This document shows positions 50,742 to 59,954 of a stretch of DNA of 64,000 nucleotides, piece by piece. A model generated the notes under the pieces. That model was given only the letters and a program-made list of their open reading frames with translations, had not been told where the DNA came from and searched no databases. This stretch comes from Achromobacter kerstersii. Lineage in GTDB: Bacteria > Pseudomonadota > Gammaproteobacteria > Burkholderiales > Burkholderiaceae_B. The translations under genes and the position numbers were made by a program. Position 1 is the stretch's first letter. Every line of letters begins with the position of its first letter. Location: contig NZ_CADIJQ010000011.1 in the NCBI RefSeq assembly GCF_902859595.1, forward strand, positions 183,632 through 247,631. Reading direction: 5' to 3'.

Positions 50742-52217
50742 ATGCAATGGATCACTCTACGCCGGCTGTTTCGCGGAGACCGCGAAATGCCGAAGGCCGA
50801 ACTCTACGGCCAGATCGAAGCGATTCACAAGGCGCAAGCCGTGATCGAATTCGATCTTCAAGGCCATGTGCTGATGGCCAACCAGAACTTTCTGGACACC
50901 ATGGGTTATTCCCTGGACGAGGTCGTAGGCCAGCACCACTGCATGTTCGTCAACCCCGAAGAACGCGAATCCGCTGAGTACGCGGCGTTCTGGCACAAGC
51001 TGGGGCAGGGCGCCTATGACGCGGGGCGATATCGCCGGGTCCGTTCCGATGGCCGCGATGTTTGGCTGCAAGCCTCGTACAACCCTATTTTCGATAAGCG
51101 CGGCCGGCCGCTCAAAGTGGTCAAGTACGCCACCGACATCACTGAACAGCAGCAGCGGCAGGCCGATACCGAAGGCCAGCTCGCCGCCATTTCAAAGGTG
51201 CAGGCGATTATCGAGTTTGAGCTCGATGGCACGATCATCCGCGCCAATGACCTGTTCTTGAACGCAGTGGGGTATCAGGCCGAGGAAGTCGAAGGGCGCC
51301 ATCACAGCATGTTCGTGCGGCCGGAAGAAGCGCGCGGCGCGGCGTACAAGGAGTTCTGGCGCAAGCTACGCAGCGGCGAATACGACACCGGGCAGTACCT
51401 GCGCATCGGCAAGGGCGGCAGGCAGGTCTGGATCGAAGCCAGCTATAACCCCATCTTCGACGCCGAGGGTCGGCCCTTTAAAGTCGTGAAGTACGCCACC
51501 GACATCACCAAACGCTTCACCGCGGCGCAAACCTTGCGGGTGGCCGTGCAGGGGCTGACGGAAAACGCCGAGCGCGCCAGCCAGGCCAACGCGCTGGCGC
51601 TGGACGCCAGCCAGGTGGCCGAACAAGGCGGCAAGACCGTGAAAGGCGTGGTGCAGACGATGGGCGCCATTACCGAAAGCTCGCGCCGCATCTCCGAGAT
51701 CATCGGCGTCATGGACGGCATCGCTTTTCAGACGAACATCCTGGCGCTGAACGCCGCGGTCGAGGCCGCCCGCGCAGGCACGCATGGCAAGGGCTTTGCC
51801 GTGGTGGCTGCCGAGGTGCGCAGCCTGGCGCAGAACAGCGCCGCAGCCGCCAAGGAAATCAAGGGGCTGATCACGACGTCGGTTGAGCAAATTGAAAGCG
51901 GTGCGGGCCAGGTGCAGTCGGCAGGGGCGACGATGGAAGACATCGTGGCGTCGTCGCGCCGCGTCACGGAGATCATGGCGGAAGTGGTGAATGTGTCACT
52001 CGCCCAGTCCGCCAAGCTGGGCGACGTTACCGAAGACATCACGCAGATGACTGCCGAGGCCGCGCAGACGTTGCGGGCCACGCAAGAGGCCGCGGATACC
52101 CAGGCGGCGCGCCAGCATGTCGGCTTCGTCAAGCCGGTGACGGCCACGGTGCGCGCAAGGCCGGCGGCCAATACGCCGCTGCCGCCCAAGCCGGTGCTGG
52201 AGTATGTGCGCTACTGA
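50742..52217 (+). CDS. soluble chemoreceptor with two PAS domains (BdlA-like)
   Basis: 491 residues, no membrane segment. Two PAS domains of the same type (about residues 20-135 and 145-255, each with HHxMFV and YNPIFDxxGRP) are followed by a methyl-accepting signalling domain with the hairpin tip ISEIIGVMDGIAFQTNILALNAAVEAARAGxxGKGF-like sequence. In Pseudomonas BdlA this layout controls biofilm dispersal; Aer-type proteins sense redox through PAS. AGGAG ribosome site. No che genes nearby. Confidence 0.9.
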   Translation: MQWITLRRLFRGDREMPKAELYGQIEAIHKAQAVIEFDLQGHVLMANQNFLDTMGYSLDEVVGQHHCMFVNPEERESAEYAAFWHKLGQGAYDAGRYRRVRSDGRDVWLQASYNPIFDKRGRPLKVVKYATDITEQQQRQADTEGQLAAISKVQAIIEFELDGTIIRANDLFLNAVGYQAEEVEGRHHSMFVRPEEARGAAYKEFWRKLRSGEYDTGQYLRIGKGGRQVWIEASYNPIFDAEGRPFKVVKYATDITKRFTAAQTLRVAVQGLTENAERASQANALALDASQVAEQGGKTVKGVVQTMGAITESSRRISEIIGVMDGIAFQTNILALNAAVEAARAGTHGKGFAVVAAEVRSLAQNSAAAAKEIKGLITTSVEQIESGAGQVQSAGATMEDIVASSRRVTEIMAEVVNVSLAQSAKLGDVTEDITQMTAEAAQTLRATQEAADTQAARQHVGFVKPVTATVRARPAANTPLPPKPVLEYVRY

Positions 52218-52328
52218 GGGCTGCCGTATCGGACCCGCGCGAGTGCGCTATAAAGACGGTATTGTCTGAACCCCAGGCCTGGGCCGGAACCTTCCCGCCC
52301 GGGCCACGTTATTTGTGGCACCCCGTCC

Positions 52329-52553
52329 ATGACTGAATCCGAAGCCCTGGCTCTCGCCTCGCACCGCCATTACAAAGGCGGCCTGTACCTGTATGTGGGC
52401 ACCGCCCGCCATTCTGAAACCGAAGAGTCGATGGTGGTGTATGAACATCTGTGGCCGCACGAGCGTGGCTTGTGGGTGCGCCCCGCAACGCTGTTCTTCG
52501 GCAAGTTGGCGGATGGCTCGGCGCGTTTTGCGCCGCTGCACGCGGCGTCGTAA
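52329..52553 (+). CDS. DUF1653 protein
   Basis: 74 residues. The pattern HRHYKGGLYLYVGTARHSET, MVVYEHLWPHERGLWVRP and LFFGKL is typical of DUF1653, a small beta-barrel-like family of unknown function. The next gene's GTG is 5 bases after its stop. Confidence 0.85.
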   Translation: MTESEALALASHRHYKGGLYLYVGTARHSETEESMVVYEHLWPHERGLWVRPATLFFGKLADGSARFAPLHAAS

Positions 52554-52557
52554 CACC

Positions 52558-53223
52558 GTGACGTTCTACAACCGGCGTCCGCGCACACCCGGCGTAACGG
52601 CGACGCTCGCGCCCGGCGTCACGCGTCCGCGCGCAACCAGCAGCCGCAGTACGGGCGCCCGAACCCAAGCGTCCGTGGCACTGGCGTCTGCGCTGCAAGC
52701 CCTGCGCGGCCCCTTCATCGTGGCCGACTTGGAAACCACCGGCCTGTCCACGGCCACTTGCGAAATCCTGGAGTTCGCGGCGGTGCGTGTTGAAACGTGC
52801 GGCACGCTGGCGCGCGAATACACGCAGGTGGTTCGCACGATGTCGCCGGTGCCGCCTTTCATCACGCGGCTGACCGGCATTACCCAAGCGGAAGTTGATC
52901 GCCACGGCGTGCCGGTGGTGCAGGCGTTTTCGTCGTTTCTTGAGTTCGTCGAAGACCTGCCCGTGTTTTTTCACAATGCGTCGTTTGACCGGCGGTTCCT
53001 GGGTGCCGCAGCCGATCGCACCGGCCTGCCGTTTGCCAACCCCACGCATTGCACGCTGGCCTTGGCGCGGCATGCCTGGCCGGAGCTGCCGTCGCACAAG
53101 CTGGAAATCCTGGCGCGCCATGTGGGCGCATCCAATCCGACTCACCGCGCGTTAGCCGACGTGCGCACCACGGTAGCGGTGGCGTTGGCCGCCCATTCGC
53201 GTCTGGCGGCGGGTGAAGGCTGA
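52558..53223 (+). CDS. DnaQ-like DEDDh 3'-5' exonuclease
   Basis: 221 residues. The five catalytic residues are in order: Asp57 and Glu59 (VADLETTG), Asp144 (HNASFDRRF), His196 and Asp201 (THRALADVRTT). A basic, low-complexity stretch of about 45 residues precedes the domain. Start GTG chosen because it follows the DUF1653 stop at once; no better start with a ribosome site is seen. Proofreading or RNA-trimming type; lone exonucleases of this sort are common. Not the replicative epsilon subunit by length. Confidence 0.85.
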   Translation: MTFYNRRPRTPGVTATLAPGVTRPRATSSRSTGARTQASVALASALQALRGPFIVADLETTGLSTATCEILEFAAVRVETCGTLAREYTQVVRTMSPVPPFITRLTGITQAEVDRHGVPVVQAFSSFLEFVEDLPVFFHNASFDRRFLGAAADRTGLPFANPTHCTLALARHAWPELPSHKLEILARHVGASNPTHRALADVRTTVAVALAAHSRLAAGEG

Positions 53224-53262
53224 TTCCCTTCGCCGGTTGCTTTGGTTTTTCGGGAAGCGTTC

Positions 53263-53622
53263 ATGTCCGACCTGGAACAGATCAAACTTGCTTTGCGGGC
53301 CTTCACTGCGGAACGCGATTGGCAGCCCTTTCATTCGCCCAAAAACTTGGCCATGGCCTTGTCGGGCGAGGCAGGCGAACTGGTGTCGCTGTTCCAATGG
53401 CTGACCGAGGCAGAGTCGCGCAAGTTGACGCCGGAACGCCTGGCTGATGCGGCCGATGAGATCGCCGACGTGCAGATGTATCTGGTGGCGTTGGCCGATC
53501 AGTTGGGCGTCGACATTGCCGCGGCGGTGTCGAGCAAGATGGTGAAGAATGCGCAGAAATATCCGGCGGACCGGTTTGCGGGCAGCGCGCGCAAGTACAA
53601 CGATCCGCCCGCAGATGCGTAG
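53263..53622 (+). CDS. MazG-like nucleotide pyrophosphohydrolase
   Basis: 119 residues. Metal motif ExxE (Glu36, Glu39 in GEAGELVSLFQW) and ExxD (Glu66, Asp69 in DEIADVQMYL) define the MazG/dCTPase superfamily (RS21-C6-like). It hydrolyses non-canonical or surplus NTPs to NMP and pyrophosphate. Gap of 39 bases to the exonuclease; a possible nucleotide/nucleic acid hygiene pair. Confidence 0.9.
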   Translation: MSDLEQIKLALRAFTAERDWQPFHSPKNLAMALSGEAGELVSLFQWLTEAESRKLTPERLADAADEIADVQMYLVALADQLGVDIAAAVSSKMVKNAQKYPADRFAGSARKYNDPPADA

Positions 53623-53625
53623 CCG

Positions 53626-53916
53626 TCAGATCACTTTCTGTTCGTGATGAACTTGCGGCGGTTCGACGAAAAAGCCCGCCACCAGTTTGCGCCATTCCTG
53701 GAAGTCGGCCGATTCACGGAAATCCACCATGTGGTTTTCCACGGTTTCCCAGTCAACGACCAGCGTGTAGCGCTGCGGCTGTTCAATGCTGCGGTACAGC
53801 TCCATGCCGTGGCAGCCGCGCGCGCGCAAGAACAGCGGCTTGGCCTGCGCAACACCTGCTTCGAACAGCGCTTCCTGCCCTTCGCGGACATGGATGCTGG
53901 CAATCTCCTGGATCAT
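53626..53916 (-). CDS. antibiotic biosynthesis monooxygenase (ABM)-domain protein
   Basis: 96 residues, a small dimeric ferredoxin-like fold. The pattern SIHVREGQEALFEAGVAQAKPLFLRARG and YTLVVDWETVENH fits ABM-domain proteins, which include quinol monooxygenases and heme oxygenases. Residues for heme binding are not evident. GGAGA ribosome site before the ATG. Converges with the MazG-like gene. Confidence 0.8.
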   Translation of the reverse strand: MIQEIASIHVREGQEALFEAGVAQAKPLFLRARGCHGMELYRSIEQPQRYTLVVDWETVENHMVDFRESADFQEWRKLVAGFFVEPPQVHHEQKVI

Positions 53917-54000
53917 GACGGTGTCTCCAATTAATTGGGGCCAGGGTGGTCCTGGCCGGCCGGAGTAGTATGGCTGAAAATTCCAAATCCAGCCTGTCCG

Positions 54001-54411
54001 ATGACCCCTCGAGCCGTAACCTTGACTCGTCTTATTGCTGTTCGCCTGCTCTGGTACGCCGCCATTGGCGTGATCGCTTTCCTGGCCTTGTCGCTGCACA
54101 CGCAATTCAGCGTGGTGGTCGTGCTGTCCGCCATCGCCATCTACATTCCCTTGTCGATGCTGTGCCTGCCGCTGATGGCATGGCTGAGCTGGAGCCGCGG
54201 CGTTCGCGCGCCCCTGCGTGGGCTGCCGTCTGCGTGGCCGGCGTGGTTGACCGCCACCTTGGGCATCGTGCTGTTGGCCAGCTATCACGTGCTGGCTGAC
54301 CTTGATTTGGCCGAATGCGGCTTCCTGCTGCTCTTGGTGGCGGGCGACTTGTGGCTGGCGCGGCGTGAGGCCGCTCAGTTCTTTCGCGTGGCGTCCCGGC
54401 AGCAAGGCTGA
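54001..54411 (+). CDS. small membrane protein of unknown function
   Basis: 136 residues with three to four hydrophobic helices (LLWYAAIGVIAFLALSL, FSVVVVLSAIAIYIPLSMLCL, LTATLGIVLLASYHVL). I recognise no family. No clear ribosome site precedes the ATG, and another frame of 118 residues is open over the same DNA, but this one has a membrane protein profile. Confidence 0.55.
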   Translation: MTPRAVTLTRLIAVRLLWYAAIGVIAFLALSLHTQFSVVVVLSAIAIYIPLSMLCLPLMAWLSWSRGVRAPLRGLPSAWPAWLTATLGIVLLASYHVLADLDLAECGFLLLLVAGDLWLARREAAQFFRVASRQQG

Positions 54412-54799
54412 CAGTAAGCCTAAAGGCCATCAACGGCTTGCCCGCCGGCATGTGCGCTAGCCGCCTTGTCCGAGCGCACGGGCCATCTCCCCATCCATAA
54501 AGTTGAACCGCGCGCTTGCGCGGCGCGCATCCTCTGCGCCTTTCATCCGCCATACGCATGGCGTGGCGACAGCGTGCTCGTCTTTTTCGCTGCATGTTTT
54601 ACATATGGCTCTAGCCCACAAAGACGCGGTCCCCCGTTTAGCCGATACCGACGTGCCTAGGACGGAGCAATCATTCCGTACCAATACGAAAGTCCCACGC
54701 CCAACGTCGTTGTCAGGCGCGCAGCAAGGACGTAGCGGTCCGCGCCGGTCGGCCACCGGCACCTGTGCATCCGCTTCAAACGGATCAGGAGGAGCTCAA
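54412..54799. other. intergenic region before two secreted-protein genes
   Basis: 388 bases without a clear gene. Contains the phrase TTTACATATGG (54597-54607) that could be part of a promoter and a CCGATA box near 54639. The ribosome site AGGAGGAG ends it. No palindrome beyond random length was seen. Confidence 0.5.
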
Positions 54800-55276
54800 A
54801 TGAAAAAGCTCGCAGCAGTCGCAGCGTTGTCATTGTTTGCCGCGTCGGCCTACGCCAGTGGACCAAGCGGTCCGTCCGTGTCTGTCACCGGCCACGCCGG
54901 CACGATCAATGGCACGGCCTCGTCCATCTCCAACGGCAGTTCGGTCGTAGCCACTCAGGTCAACGGCTATGGCTCGTCCAGCCAGACTTCGTTTGGTGAA
55001 ACGGGCGGCGTCGCGCAAGTGGGCGGGACGTTCAACCGGGACGGCACCACGGTCGTGACCAGCACGCGGCAGTACGCCACCAGCGAAACCTACGGCCACG
55101 TGTCGGGCAATGCGCCGATCATGGTGGGCGACAGCATCGCCAACGGCGGCGCCTCGTTCGGCCAGACGGAAACCAAGGCATCGGCCTCGGGCACGTTCGC
55201 GTCGGCCAACATTGGTGCGTTTGGGGCGATTGGCGGTGTCGGCTCGATGGGCCACATTGGTGGCTTCAATCGCTGA
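54800..55276 (+). CDS. secreted Gly/Ser/Thr-rich protein
   Basis: 158 residues with a signal peptide ending AYAS and a cysteine-free mature part rich in Gly, Ser, Thr and Asn with alternating small/hydrophobic residues (VSVTGHAGTINGTASSISNG). Such sequences tend to form beta-sheets as in surface or fibre proteins. No family recognised. A very good ribosome site supports it. The next gene, 44 bases on, encodes another exported Ser/Asn/Gln-rich protein. Confidence 0.7.
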   Translation: MKKLAAVAALSLFAASAYASGPSGPSVSVTGHAGTINGTASSISNGSSVVATQVNGYGSSSQTSFGETGGVAQVGGTFNRDGTTVVTSTRQYATSETYGHVSGNAPIMVGDSIANGGASFGQTETKASASGTFASANIGAFGAIGGVGSMGHIGGFNR

Positions 55277-55285
55277 CCCAATTAT

Positions 55286-55307
55286 CCGGACGGCTTCGGC
55301 CGTCCGG
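55286..55307 (+). terminator. UUCG hairpin between the two secreted-protein genes
   Basis: CCGGACGGC and GCCGTCCGG enclose TTCG, an extra-stable tetraloop hairpin, 10 bases after the first stop. No T tail, so it may stabilise the upstream mRNA or attenuate the downstream gene. Confidence 0.7.
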
Positions 55308-55320
55308 GCGAGGGGACATC

Positions 55321-56076
55321 ATGAAGAACATAGTGCTTGCAGTCTCTCTGTCGCTTGCGGCTTGCACGGCCATGGCGCAGACCAGCAATTCCAGTTCCAC
55401 GACGTCCGCGTCGTCGGGCTCGACCAATGCCGGCAACAACCAGGGCATTACGCTGAATTCCAACAACAGCGGTTCCAGCACCGTAAAGACGGTGCCGCCG
55501 GTGGGCGGGCAGAGCTTTTATGGATCGTTCTCGTCGGACAGCTGCATGGTGTCCGCCGGCGGTGGCGGTTCCGTGGTGGGGTTCGGGATGAACATCGCCA
55601 TTCCGATCGAAGACCAGAAATGCAGCTTGCGGCGCAACTTCGAGCGCACGATGCAGGCGGCCGCGTCCACGAAGGACGCCGACCGTTCTCGCCGTCTGGA
55701 GACGGCGGCCATCGATATCCTGTGCCAGACCGACGACCGCACCAAGGCCGCGTTGGTGGCGCAAGGGCTGTGTACGAATCCCGCACTGACGACGGCCGAT
55801 CATCGCTTTGACACCACGGCGGTTGCGCAATCCGCGCCGACGTCGACCGCCGCTGGCGTCCCCGCCGCGCCCGTGCAATTGCAGTCGCGAGTGCAGCCAC
55901 AGGGGCAGCCGCAATTGCAGTCACAATTGCAGTCACAAGCGCAGTTGCCTGTCACGGTGGCGCCGGTGCAAGCCTACCCGGTGCAGGCGGCGCAAACCAC
56001 GGCGCTGGCGTCGCCGCCCCTGCGCAATCCGCGTCTGGACCGCCAGAAGTTTGCGGACCTGTATTCGCCGGGCTAA
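55321..56076 (+). CDS. secreted Ser/Asn/Gln-rich protein of unknown function
   Basis: 251 residues. The leader MKNIVLAVSLSLAACTAMAQ can be read either as a lipoprotein signal (LAAC at 15) or as a Sec signal cut after AMA. It has a Ser/Thr/Asn-rich linker, a central part with conserved-looking cysteines (SSDSCMV, DQKCSLRR, IDILCQTDD, QGLCTNP) and a Gln-rich tail with short repeats (QLQSQLQSQ). No family recognised. Co-transcribed with the preceding gene by position; the pair may build a surface structure. Confidence 0.65.
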   Translation: MKNIVLAVSLSLAACTAMAQTSNSSSTTSASSGSTNAGNNQGITLNSNNSGSSTVKTVPPVGGQSFYGSFSSDSCMVSAGGGGSVVGFGMNIAIPIEDQKCSLRRNFERTMQAAASTKDADRSRRLETAAIDILCQTDDRTKAALVAQGLCTNPALTTADHRFDTTAVAQSAPTSTAAGVPAAPVQLQSRVQPQGQPQLQSQLQSQAQLPVTVAPVQAYPVQAAQTTALASPPLRNPRLDRQKFADLYSPG

Positions 56077-56089
56077 GCCACGCCCTTGA

Positions 56090-58558
56090 TCAGCTGGAGG
56101 CCGGCGGCGCGACTCCGCCGGGGGCGTTTCCGCCTGGGGCAACTCCGCGTGGGGCGTCCCCGCTTGGGGCGACCCCGCTAGGGGCGACCCCGACGGCCTG
56201 TGGCGCCGAAGCCAGCAACATGGTGGGCGGCGACGATACCTCCAGCCCAGCATCGTTCAGGCGCTTGAGCACGGTGAACAGCAGCGCGCTGCGCACGCCA
56301 TAAGCGGCGCGCGGCGACGACACATAGCCCTTGGCGTTGAAGATCAGGTGGCCGTTCTCGATGCCGTCCAGGAACACATTGGGGGCGGGCGTGTCCAGCA
56401 CGTCCTCGTGGTCACCAAACGCCTGCAAGATCAGCTCACGCACCTGCTCGGCATCGGTCGATAGCGGCAGCGGCAGCTTGATCTGCACCAGGCCCAGCGG
56501 ATTGGACCGCGTCACGTTGCGGACCGTCTTCGTCACGAATTCAGAGTTCGGCACGATCACGGTCGAGCGGTCGCCCATCTGGATTTCGGTGGCGCGCACG
56601 TTGATGCGCAGAATGTCGCCTTCGACGCCGCCCAGCGATACCCAGTCGCCCACTTTGACAGGGCGTTCGGCCAGCAGGATCAGGCCCGACACAAAGTTCT
56701 GCACCACCGCTTGCAAGCCAAAACCAATACCCACCGACAGCGCGCTGGCAATCCACGCCACGCGCTCCAGGCCGATGCCGGCCGCTGACAGCGACAAGGC
56801 AAACGCGATGACAAAGCCCGCATAGCCGAACAGCGTGGCGGCCGACAACTGCATGCCCGGGTCCAGCTCGGTCGTGGGCAGATAGCGGTTCGACAACCAG
56901 CGCTTGAGCATCTTCACGCTCAGCAGCGACAAGGCCAGCACGATCAGCGCCTGTAATACCGCGCCGGGGCGGATCTGCGCTTCACCAATCGCCAGGCCTT
57001 TGCGCAACTGGTCGAAGCGCTGGATCAGGTCCATCGGCCCTTCGCCGAACGGGGCCAGCAGCAGGATGATCGTCAAGAGACCCACGGCGACTCGGCCCAG
57101 GCCTGACAACAGCACGGCCGCCTGATCGCGCAGGCTCGGGCCTTCGGTATCGCCTTCGCGGTGCGACGTGCCCAGCAGCGTGCTGAAACCGTCTTCGATC
57201 AGCGTGGACAGCAGGTAGGCGGAGGCCAGAATGATCAGCACCCACAGCACTTGCTTGGCCAGGAAAGCGCCAAACGCCACATAGCCCGCCAGCAGGCTCG
57301 CCAGCCCCAGGATCAGCACGGTCCAGACGGCGCCCAGCAGCAGCGAAATCCAGAAGGGTACCGGCGCGTCGTTTTCTTGAATGCTCTGGCGCCGCAGCCG
57401 GCGGCTGATGGACAACACGGCGCCCATCGTCGCCATGATCAGCACGGCGACGATGCCGGTCAGCGTAATCGTTGTGGTCAGGCTGGCGTTCAACAACACG
57501 GGCAGGCGTTCCGCCAGCCAGATCATCACCACCAGCGTGCCCAGCAAATTAGGCAGCCAGCGCAGCCGCGTGGCGACGGCATCGCTGATGGGCGGCAGGC
57601 GCCACGACGGGCGATGCGTCGACAGCAGCGCATTGCCCATCCCGGACACATACCCGCCAAAACACACCGTGGCCACCAGCGTCACGAGCAGCGCGGAGGT
57701 GTTGTCCGAAAGCTGGGAATTCCAGTCCAGGCCGGTCTGAATCAGCAGGGCCACCAGGCCGGGCGTGGCGACCGACAGCACCACTTGCGCCACCGCCAGG
57801 AACGAGCGGCGCAAGCGGCCGGGCGGAACCCGCGTTGCGGTCAGACGCAAGATAAACCGGCCGATCCAGACGCGCAGCGCAATCACGCTTGCCGCGGCGG
57901 CCAGCAGCAATAGCCAGCCCCATTTCGGCGTCTGGCCAACGGCGGTCGACAAGTCGGTGCCCAACGCTTCCAGCCGTTCAAGGTCACTGGGAAATTCTTC
58001 GCGGAATTCCTTCCAGAACTGGCTGGACAGGAATGAATCGCGGCGTTCGCCCAAGCGCGCCTGGAATTGCTTGCGGCGTTGCGCCGACACTTGTTCGGCG
58101 GTCTGCGCGGCATCCACGGACAGCAAGCGCGCCAGTTTGATCTGTGCGTCCAGCGCGCGGCTGTTTTTCTCCAGCTGCGTGCGCTGGGCGGCAACATCAG
58201 GCGCTTCCTTGGCGCCTTCCGGGGGCGAACCCAATTCACTGAGCCTGGCCGTCACGCTGGCCAGTTGCGGCGTCAGCGCGTCGCTGGCCGCGTCCGCCTT
58301 GGATTGAATATCGAGCGCGTCGCTGCGTTGCTGCATCAACGTGGCGTCGTCGGTTTCGTCCGCAACGCGCTTGCGGATGTCGTCGATTTGCTTGCGTGCG
58401 GCAGCCAGCACGGTTTCCGTATCGGCGGGCGTGGCGGGCGGCGCCGCAAACGCTGGCAACATACAGAGCGCCAGGAACAACGCCGCAAGCATTGCGGCGA
58501 AATTGGGCGTGCGGATGCGGCGGGCGCGTAAGAGCAAGGGGTGGCTGATCTGGGTCAT
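56090..58558 (-). CDS. large MscS-family mechanosensitive channel (DUF3772 type)
   Basis: 822 residues. Signal peptide, a periplasmic helical domain (to about residue 205, DUF3772-like), about ten membrane helices, then the MscS pore and beta domain: SVGIGFGLQAVVQNFVSGL, RPVKVGDWVSL, VIVPNSEFVTKTV. It opens under membrane tension to protect against osmotic shock. The C-terminal tail consists of about six GVAPSG-type repeats, absent in relatives that I recall. Stop 13 bases from the convergent secreted-protein gene. Confidence 0.9.
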   Translation of the reverse strand: MTQISHPLLLRARRIRTPNFAAMLAALFLALCMLPAFAAPPATPADTETVLAAARKQIDDIRKRVADETDDATLMQQRSDALDIQSKADAASDALTPQLASVTARLSELGSPPEGAKEAPDVAAQRTQLEKNSRALDAQIKLARLLSVDAAQTAEQVSAQRRKQFQARLGERRDSFLSSQFWKEFREEFPSDLERLEALGTDLSTAVGQTPKWGWLLLLAAAASVIALRVWIGRFILRLTATRVPPGRLRRSFLAVAQVVLSVATPGLVALLIQTGLDWNSQLSDNTSALLVTLVATVCFGGYVSGMGNALLSTHRPSWRLPPISDAVATRLRWLPNLLGTLVVMIWLAERLPVLLNASLTTTITLTGIVAVLIMATMGAVLSISRRLRRQSIQENDAPVPFWISLLLGAVWTVLILGLASLLAGYVAFGAFLAKQVLWVLIILASAYLLSTLIEDGFSTLLGTSHREGDTEGPSLRDQAAVLLSGLGRVAVGLLTIILLLAPFGEGPMDLIQRFDQLRKGLAIGEAQIRPGAVLQALIVLALSLLSVKMLKRWLSNRYLPTTELDPGMQLSAATLFGYAGFVIAFALSLSAAGIGLERVAWIASALSVGIGFGLQAVVQNFVSGLILLAERPVKVGDWVSLGGVEGDILRINVRATEIQMGDRSTVIVPNSEFVTKTVRNVTRSNPLGLVQIKLPLPLSTDAEQVRELILQAFGDHEDVLDTPAPNVFLDGIENGHLIFNAKGYVSSPRAAYGVRSALLFTVLKRLNDAGLEVSSPPTMLLASAPQAVGVAPSGVAPSGDAPRGVAPGGNAPGGVAPPASS

Positions 58559-58794
58559 TTTCTAAGGGCGAGGCACTCGCGTCGAGGCGGCAGCATAACG
58601 CGCCTGCGACCCATCCGTTGCAACAAAAACTAGTGCTTTGTCCCCTGTTTTTTTGCACCGGTAGGGAGGCGTATTGCCCCGATGCGCCGGGGGTGGAAAA
58701 AGGGCCGGATCGTTGGCCATGGGGGCATGGCCGCCAAGTGGCGCAGCCGCCCGAAATCCACGTTTACGCCGCCAACGTTTGGATTCAACTGAGT

Positions 58795-59712
58795 TCAGGC
58801 GACGGGGCCTCGGGGCAGGGCTTTTTTAGGTTTTCCCAGCACCGCATCACAGACGTCCAGCCAGGCACGGGCGGCAAACGACAGATAGCCCGATTGCAGC
58901 CAGATATGGCCCACTTCCCACTGCATGCCCGACTTGGCCAGCTTCGCGGTGCTGAGTCCCCGCGTCTTCATGCGCTGCATCAGCGGCTCGGGCAAGAGCG
59001 CCACGCCGAGCCCGGCAGATGCCATCGCCACCAAAAAGTCCCAATGCGCGCTTTGTGCCGCGATGCTGGGTTGAAACCCGGCGTCGGCAAAGGCCTGGCG
59101 CAAGCGTCGCGTGATGGCGAAGTCATCGGTGGGAATCAGCAGCCGCGTGTCGCGCAGGGCGCTCAAGGGGAGCGACGTCTTCCCGGCCCAGGGGGCGTCG
59201 GGCGGGCCGATCACCCAAATCGGATAACTGCCGAACGCCTGCGCCGTCAGGCCGCTATCGGCCGCAATGGGCAGAATCGTGGCGCCGACTTCCAGTTCGC
59301 CGCTGGCCACCAGGCCTTCAACCGCCTGGCCCGTGCCTTCGCGCAGCGTCAGATGGATGCCGGGGTGCAGCTCGCGGAATCGCTTTACAACCGGCGTGAA
59401 CAGCAGATTGATCATCGGCGGAATGCCGACTTCCAGCGCGCCGCGATGCAGGTCGGCGGTCTGGCGCAATTCCTCGGACAGCTGCCGCATGGTCTCCAGC
59501 ACTTGCAGCCCGCGCTGGTACATCACGCGTCCGGTATCGGTCGGGCGGGCGGTGTGCCCGTCGCGGATCAGCAGCGGCGTGCCGGCTTCTTCTTCCAGCT
59601 GGCGAATCATCTTGCTGACGGTGGACTGCGTAACGAACAAGGCCTTCGCCGCCTGCGTAAAGCTGGCATGCCGAACCGTCTCGACGAAGTATCGCAATGC
59701 ACGCACATCCAT
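58795..59712 (-). CDS. LysR-family regulator divergent from CoA-transferase
   Basis: 305-residue LysR protein. Start MDVRALRYFVETVRHASFTQAAKALFVTQSTVSKMIRQ with the usual helix-turn-helix; CidR/AlsR-like branch by pattern. Divergent from the succinyl-CoA:acetate CoA-transferase gene; such regulators often respond to acetate or acetoin. The shared gap contains an operator-like palindrome. Confidence 0.9.
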   Translation of the reverse strand: MDVRALRYFVETVRHASFTQAAKALFVTQSTVSKMIRQLEEEAGTPLLIRDGHTARPTDTGRVMYQRGLQVLETMRQLSEELRQTADLHRGALEVGIPPMINLLFTPVVKRFRELHPGIHLTLREGTGQAVEGLVASGELEVGATILPIAADSGLTAQAFGSYPIWVIGPPDAPWAGKTSLPLSALRDTRLLIPTDDFAITRRLRQAFADAGFQPSIAAQSAHWDFLVAMASAGLGVALLPEPLMQRMKTRGLSTAKLAKSGMQWEVGHIWLQSGYLSFAARAWLDVCDAVLGKPKKALPRGPVA

Positions 59713-59774
59713 GTCCGGGCTCCTGGGCGCGTCGTGCGCAAAACACTCAATCAATGAAAAAAACGACTGGATTG

Positions 59775-59819
59775 AATGATTTTAAGTCATTACGAGATTT
59801 GAGCCGGCGTTCCTATACT
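59775..59819 (+). promoter_or_regulatory. LysR-type operator and promoter of the CoA-transferase gene
   Basis: AATGA-N7-TCATT at 59775-59791 is a dyad of the size LysR proteins bind. TTACGA (59790-59795) and TATACT (59814-59819) with 18-base spacing could be the rightward promoter, so the operator touches its -35. Confidence 0.5.
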
Positions 59820-59954
59820 GCCGAAAATTCTTCCCGAGGCGGGCAGACGCCAGCACCGGGATATCGGGAAACGCCGCGACAGACGGCGCCCGGGCTCGCA
59901 GGCGGCATCGCCGCGCCCGGCCGCAAGCCGTTGGCCTTTAAATTTGGAGACACC

